Both the position numbers and the translations under genes were made by a program. This document shows, in pieces, positions 60,001 through 64,000 of a stretch of 64,000 nucleotides of DNA. Source of the DNA: Mesobacillus campisalis (GTDB lineage: Bacteria > Bacillota > Bacilli > Bacillales > Cytobacillaceae); contig NZ_LAYY01000013.1 in the NCBI RefSeq assembly GCF_000986785.1, forward strand, positions 92,659-156,658, given 5' to 3'. The notes under the pieces are model-generated. The model was not told the origin of the DNA and searched no databases. It saw only the letters and a program-made list of their open reading frames with translations. Within the stretch, counting starts at the first letter, position 1, and each line of letters opens with the position of its first letter.

Positions 60001-61557
60001 GCCAATCGCGACGCAAGGATTAGTGTGAAGCTGGTAGCCAAGACTGGTGTTGGAACGATCGCTGCCGGTGTGGCCAAGGGAGCTGCTGATGTAATAGTGA
60101 TAAGCGGATATGACGGCGGAACAGGAGCGTCGCCAAAAACGAGCATTAAACATACCGGGCTTCCTTGGGAGCTTGGTCTTGCAGAAGCACACCAAACCTT
60201 GATGCTGAATGGTTTGCGTGAACGTGTTGTGCTCGAGACAGACGGCAAACTGATGACTGGAAAAGATGTTGTCATGGCAGCTCTTTTGGGTGCCGAAGAA
60301 TTTGGCTTTGCAACGGCACCGCTTATCGTTCTTGGCTGCGTGATGATGAGGGCGTGCCATCTGGATACGTGCCCGGTGGGGGTTGCGACCCAGAATCCTG
60401 CCTTGCGTGAAAAGTTTACTGGTGAAGCGGACCATATCGTGAACTACATGAAGTTTGTGGCCGAAGAAGTACGTGAACTGATGGCCGAGCTAGGCTTCAG
60501 GACGGTAGAAGAGATGGTTGGGCGCACAGACGTCCTAAAGATGGGTGAACGCGCCAAAGCCCATTGGAAAGCGAAAGATCTGGATTTAACGGCTCTTTTG
60601 TTCCAGCCTGAAGGATATCGGACTTTCCGTACGCCTCAAAACCATAAAATCGGCGAATCGCTCGATATTCAGCAGATATTGCCTGCAGTCAAGCCTGCCT
60701 TGGAATTCCAAACGCAAGTGGATGCTTCCTTTACGATCAGGAATGTGAACCGGGTAGCCGGGACCATTGTTGGAAGTGAGATGACCAGGCTGTTCGGTGC
60801 AGCCGGACTTCGGGAGGATACAGTTACATTGCGCTTTACCGGTTCAGCAGGCCAAAGTTTTGGTGCCTTTATTCCCAAGGGAATGACCATGATTTTAACT
60901 GGCGATGCCAATGATTATATTGGAAAAGGACTTTCAGGCGGCAAAATCATTGTTAAGGCCCATGAACCTGACAAACTATTTACCTGTGGCAGCGTAATTG
61001 CAGGAAATGTTGCTTTTTATGGGGCGACTAGCGGGGAAGCATATGTCAGCGGGAGGGCAGGCGAAAGGTTTGCGGTCCGCAACAGTGGTGCAAGCATAGT
61101 GGTTGAAGGTATAGGTGACCATGGATGTGAATATATGACCGGCGGGCGTGTCGTCATTCTTGGAGACACTGGCAAGAATTTTGGCGCTGGCATGTCTGGG
61201 GGCATTGCGTATGTACTGGCAGACAATGAAGAGGAATTCGCTGCATTGGCCAATAGCCAAATGGTGTCCTTTGAATCGCTGACGGATCAAGGGGAAATCA
61301 ACCAGGTTAAAACGTTGGTTCAGAATCACTTCAATTACACTGGGAGCTCCAAAGCAAACTATGTTCTCGAGAATTGGGAAGAAGTCTTAGGGAGATTCAT
61401 AAAGGTCATTCCTAATGACTATAAACGTATGATTGAAAAAATTGAGGAACAGAAAGCAAACGGACTTACTGAAGAGGAAGCCGCATTGAAAGCATTCCAG
61501 ACGAATGCCGGTCACGAGAAAAAGGCATCTGTACAGCCTGGTGCCATAGTATCGTAG
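57001..61557 (+). CDS. gltB: Glutamate synthase large subunit (NADPH-GOGAT; gltA in B. subtilis)
   Basis: 1518-residue FMN/3Fe-4S enzyme that makes two glutamates from glutamine and 2-oxoglutarate. The N-terminal amidotransferase nucleophile is Cys22 in FEHDACGIGLYA, so a 21-residue propeptide is removed. The synthase domain carries the FMN/2-oxoglutarate region around GGRSNSGEGGEDPSR and the Fe-S loop CVMMRACHLDTCPVGVAT (Cys-x5-Cys-x4-Cys). A GXGXG beta-helix closes the chain (GGRVVILGDTGKNFGAGMSG). GGGGGAG precedes the ATG. The small subunit follows 13 bases on. Confidence 0.97.
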   Translation: MTFNQIPKAQGLYRPEFEHDACGIGLYAHIKGKATHDIVKKGLQMLCQLDHRGGQGSDPLTGDGAGMMVQIPDGFFRKEHPEIILPEKGRYGVGMLFISDNEIERKEIELYIETLIEKEGQVLLGWRTVPVDARSLGEAAKKTVPVIRQVFIGASAEVHDELSFERKLYVIRKQSELWAGQHKKAFYFASLSSRTIVYKGLLTPEQVDSFYLDLQDQNFISAFSLVHSRFSTNTFPSWERAHPNRYIIHNGEINTLRGNINWMNAREQQFVSEAFGDDLEKVLPVLNTDGSDSSILDNAFEFFVLAGRKPAHAAMMLVPEPWSDNPYLSKDKRAFYEYHSTLMEPWDGPTAISFTDGKQIGAILDRNGLRPARYYVTKDDYIIFSSEVGVIDVAPEMVLYKERLSPGKMLLVDLEQGRIISDEEIKAELAAEKPYQKWLYEQLVRLKDLKVSFQEEGFNDLIVRQKAFGYTYEDVNKYLIPFVTEGKDPLGSMGNDSPLAVLSDRPQSLFNYFKQHFAQVTNPPIDAIREQLVTSTVSYLGAEGNLLHPGEKNCRRIQIDSPIITNSQLELLKANLLDGFKSKLIHTLFTEDLEIELERIFQEAESAISKGASLLILSDKDMNEEEAAVPVLLAASALHQHLVRKGLRTKASIIVESGEVREVHHFAALIGYGADAVNPYLTFATYREAVAEGKVPFTYEEAVGKYIKAATEGVVKVMSKMGISTIQSYRGAQIFEAVGISPNVMESFFSGTSSKLGGIGLETIAREALLLHRQAFGPSTDNALESGSDFQWRKTGEHHAFNPKTIHTLQWATRKGDYGLFKQFSKAADEERITFLRNLFSFDSVNKSIPIEEVEPVDSIVKRFKTGAMSFGSLSKEAHETLAVAMNRLGGRSNSGEGGEDPSRFIVDENGDSRRSAIKQIASGRFGVTSHYLVNADELQIKMAQGAKPGEGGQLPGNKVYPWVANVRGSTPGVGLISPPPHHDIYSIEDLAQLIHDLKNANRDARISVKLVAKTGVGTIAAGVAKGAADVIVISGYDGGTGASPKTSIKHTGLPWELGLAEAHQTLMLNGLRERVVLETDGKLMTGKDVVMAALLGAEEFGFATAPLIVLGCVMMRACHLDTCPVGVATQNPALREKFTGEADHIVNYMKFVAEEVRELMAELGFRTVEEMVGRTDVLKMGERAKAHWKAKDLDLTALLFQPEGYRTFRTPQNHKIGESLDIQQILPAVKPALEFQTQVDASFTIRNVNRVAGTIVGSEMTRLFGAAGLREDTVTLRFTGSAGQSFGAFIPKGMTMILTGDANDYIGKGLSGGKIIVKAHEPDKLFTCGSVIAGNVAFYGATSGEAYVSGRAGERFAVRNSGASIVVEGIGDHGCEYMTGGRVVILGDTGKNFGAGMSGGIAYVLADNEEEFAALANSQMVSFESLTDQGEINQVKTLVQNHFNYTGSSKANYVLENWEEVLGRFIKVIPNDYKRMIEKIEEQKANGLTEEEAALKAFQTNAGHEKKASVQPGAIVS

Positions 61558-61570
61558 GAAGGAGACGGAA

Positions 61571-63052
61571 ATGGGAAAAGCAACTGGATTTATGGAGTAC
61601 AATCGAGAAAAGCCGATAGAACGAAACCCCCACCTTCGAATCAAGGACTGGAAGGAGTATTCTGCCCCCTTCTCTGATGAAGCGCTGAGCAGGCAGGGAG
61701 CCCGGTGCATGGACTGCGGGACTCCTTTCTGCCATATGGGGATGGAGCTGAAGGGGACAACAACTGGCTGCCCAATCCACAATCTCATTCCTGAATGGAA
61801 TGACCTGGTTTATCGGGGAAGGTGGAAAGAGGCGTTGGAGCGTCTTCTTAAGACAAACAATTTTCCGGAATTCACCGGCAGGGTTTGTCCTGCTCCTTGT
61901 GAGGGCTCCTGCACGCTGGCAATTTCCGATCCTTCTGTCGCCATTAAAAACATAGAGCGAACGATTATTGATAAAGGGTTTGAAAACGGTTGGATCACTC
62001 CACGTATTCCTGGGAGGAGGACTGGAAAAAAAGTCGCCATTATTGGTTCTGGTCCTGCAGGATTGGCCAGTGCCGATCAGCTAAACCAGGCTGGACACTC
62101 AGTGACTGTCTATGAACGGGCCGACCGTCCTGGCGGGCTGTTAATGTACGGCATTCCAAATATGAAACTGGAAAAGGAAATCGTGGAACGCCGGATCAGT
62201 CTTTTAACCGAGGAAGGGATTGCATTCGTTACGAATACAGAGGTTGGAAAGGATATTTCAGTTGAAGAGCTTCGCAATAAGCATGATGCTGTCATCCTGT
62301 GTACCGGGGCGCAAAAACAGCGTGACCTGCATATTGAAGGCCGGGAAGCAACGGGTGTGCATTTTGCTATGGATTATTTGGGTCAAACAACTAAAAGCCT
62401 GCTGGATTCCAACTTTGAGGATGGGAATTTTATCAATACAGCCGGAAAGGATGTCATTGTAATCGGGGGAGGAGACACGGGTGCGGACTGTGTTGCTACG
62501 GCGTTGCGCCAAAATTGCAGAAGTGTAGTACAATTTGGGAAACACCCCCAGGCTCCCGAACAGCGGACCGCCGATAATATGTGGCCGGCTTATCCAAATA
62601 TTTTTACATTGGATTATGCCTACGAAGAAGCCCAGGCCAAGACTGGTACAGATCCGCGCCAATATTCCATCCAGACAAAGAAATTGGTCAAGAATGAAAA
62701 TGGCGAGGTCATGGAACTTCACACTATCCAAATGGAAAGGCTAAGAGATGAGGAAGGAAGTTTCTATTTTAAAGAAATACCTGGGAGCGAAAAAATATGG
62801 CCTGCGCAGCATGTCTTTATAGCGATAGGGTTTGAAGGAACAGAACTGTCATTATTGAGGCAATTTGGTGTAGAGACAGTCCGAAATAAAGTGAAAGCTG
62901 AGTATGGTGATTTTAAAACTAATGTGGAAGGTGTATTTACAGCGGGAGACGCAAGGAGGGGCCAGAGCTTAATCGTATGGGCCATCAATGAAGGCCGGGA
63001 AGCTGCCCGGGAAGTCGATCGTTATCTGATGGGAAGCACGGTACTTTTGTAA
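61571..63052 (+). CDS. gltD: Glutamate synthase small subunit (gltB in B. subtilis)
   Basis: 493-residue FAD/NADPH subunit with two 4Fe-4S clusters that passes electrons to GltB. The N-terminal Fe-S motifs are GARCMDCGTPFCHMG and CPAPCEGSCTL. The FAD-binding GSGPAGLASADQL is near residue 159 and the NADPH-binding GGGDTGADCVATAL near 300; AGDARRGQSLIVWAI ends the chain. GAAGGAGA precedes the ATG. It forms one operon with gltB under GltC. Confidence 0.97.
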   Translation: MGKATGFMEYNREKPIERNPHLRIKDWKEYSAPFSDEALSRQGARCMDCGTPFCHMGMELKGTTTGCPIHNLIPEWNDLVYRGRWKEALERLLKTNNFPEFTGRVCPAPCEGSCTLAISDPSVAIKNIERTIIDKGFENGWITPRIPGRRTGKKVAIIGSGPAGLASADQLNQAGHSVTVYERADRPGGLLMYGIPNMKLEKEIVERRISLLTEEGIAFVTNTEVGKDISVEELRNKHDAVILCTGAQKQRDLHIEGREATGVHFAMDYLGQTTKSLLDSNFEDGNFINTAGKDVIVIGGGDTGADCVATALRQNCRSVVQFGKHPQAPEQRTADNMWPAYPNIFTLDYAYEEAQAKTGTDPRQYSIQTKKLVKNENGEVMELHTIQMERLRDEEGSFYFKEIPGSEKIWPAQHVFIAIGFEGTELSLLRQFGVETVRNKVKAEYGDFKTNVEGVFTAGDARRGQSLIVWAINEGREAAREVDRYLMGSTVLL

Positions 63053-63072
63053 TAGGCAAATCCAATACAAAC

Positions 63073-63100
63073 AGCTGCACTTCTTTAGTGCAGTTTTTTG
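63073..63100 (+). terminator. Terminator of gltBD
   Basis: CTGCAC/GTGCAG (63075-63093), seven-base loop, TTTTTTG tail. Confidence 0.8.
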
Positions 63101-63252
63101 TTTTGGATTGCTTACATTACAGCGATACATCTTGCTGGTTAGTTTCCTGGGCTGTATAAATTTAACATTGATTCGACCTTTACTACATGTTATTCTAATT
63201 TAGCTGCTTAGCCACCAATCAAATAAGCACTTAATGATTTATAAAAAAAGTG

Positions 63253-63281
63253 TTGACGATTCATTTGAAACATTATATTAT
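63253..63281 (+). promoter_or_regulatory. rRNA operon promoter
   Basis: TTGACG (63253-63258), 17 bases, TATTAT (63276-63281). The leader contains GTTCCTTGAAAACTAAAC, typical of Bacillus rrn leaders. The gap 63101-63252 holds nothing I can identify. Confidence 0.8.
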
Positions 63282-63414
63282 ATAAAAGCTGTCAGCGATG
63301 ACACATTGTTCCTTGAAAACTAAACAAACAAGCGTCAACAAACAATATTATCGTGTTTCTTCTATATAATAGAGATTCACGAGCCAACGTTTTATTTTAT
63401 GAGCTAATCACTCT

Positions 63415-64000
<586 letters not shown>

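Overview
The window looks like a chromosomal segment of a spore-forming member of the Bacillaceae (Bacillus sensu lato, possibly Mesobacillus or Cytobacillus; the genus cannot be fixed from this alone). Evidence: B-type RNase P RNA, SspL and YjcZ-type spore proteins, Bacillus-style Shine-Dalgarno sequences, a Bacillus-like 16S rRNA 5' end, and gene blocks in the order recalled from B. subtilis (gpsB-rnpB-ypsC-ypvA-ypwA; bpsA-bpsB-dynA-ypbS-ypcP; ypdQ/ypeP/ypeQ/cspD; ypgQ-ypgR; thyA-dfrA; sco-ypmR-ypmS). No prophage, transposase, integrase, tRNA gene or CRISPR array was seen.

Layout. 1-6.7 kb: cell division (gpsB), RNase P RNA, an RNA methyltransferase, an Fe-S DinG-type helicase, an M32 carboxypeptidase and an EamA transporter. 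6.7-9.7 kb: a palindromic repeat, then a leftward ba3-type cytochrome oxidase operon with a 49-codon subunit IIa gene and an FNR/CRP-like site. 9.6-16.8 kb: a small Cys-rich ORF, type III polyketide synthase plus methyltransferase (bpsAB), a tiny membrane-peptide gene flanked by two Fur-box-like sequences, the double dynamin dynA, ypbS and the ypcP exonuclease. 16.8-25.3 kb: sspL, a YuiD phosphatase relative, two RNase H-like genes, cspD with a long leader, topB, mntR and metA. 25.4-36.7 kb: fhs, DegV, HD hydrolase, ABC-F ATPase, ypgR, a glgC without other glycogen genes, brxA, ypiP, a second palindromic repeat and ypjP. 36.8-46.9 kb: a secreted lethal-factor-like metalloprotease, thyA-dfrA, ilvA, tatA and tatC, DegV, sco, an interrupted ypmR, ypmS, ypqE and a YjcZ-family gene.

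47.0-55.2 kb is the most coherent system: a lysine fermentation/degradation cluster (aminotransferase, two CoA-transferase subunits, M20 deacylase, AblB acetyltransferase, a PAS-containing sigma-54 activator, lysine 2,3-aminomutase and a YokU zinc-finger protein). A textbook sigma-54 -24/-12 promoter precedes kamA, and a sigma-E-like -10 element precedes the aminotransferase, suggesting two layers of control. 55.3-64 kb: a lipoprotein, gltC divergent from gltBD (glutamate synthase), and the promoter and 5' third of a 16S rRNA gene cut by the window end.

Most of the window is ordinary core genome. The items worth a second look are mostly small: very short membrane-peptide genes, an in-frame TAA in ypmR, two related palindromic repeats, the dual control of the lysine cluster, and the lone glgC with a decayed-looking open frame beside it. 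Several starts were moved downstream from the longest open frame because the Shine-Dalgarno sequence lies inside the longer version. Gene names rest on recalled family sequences; no database search was possible.
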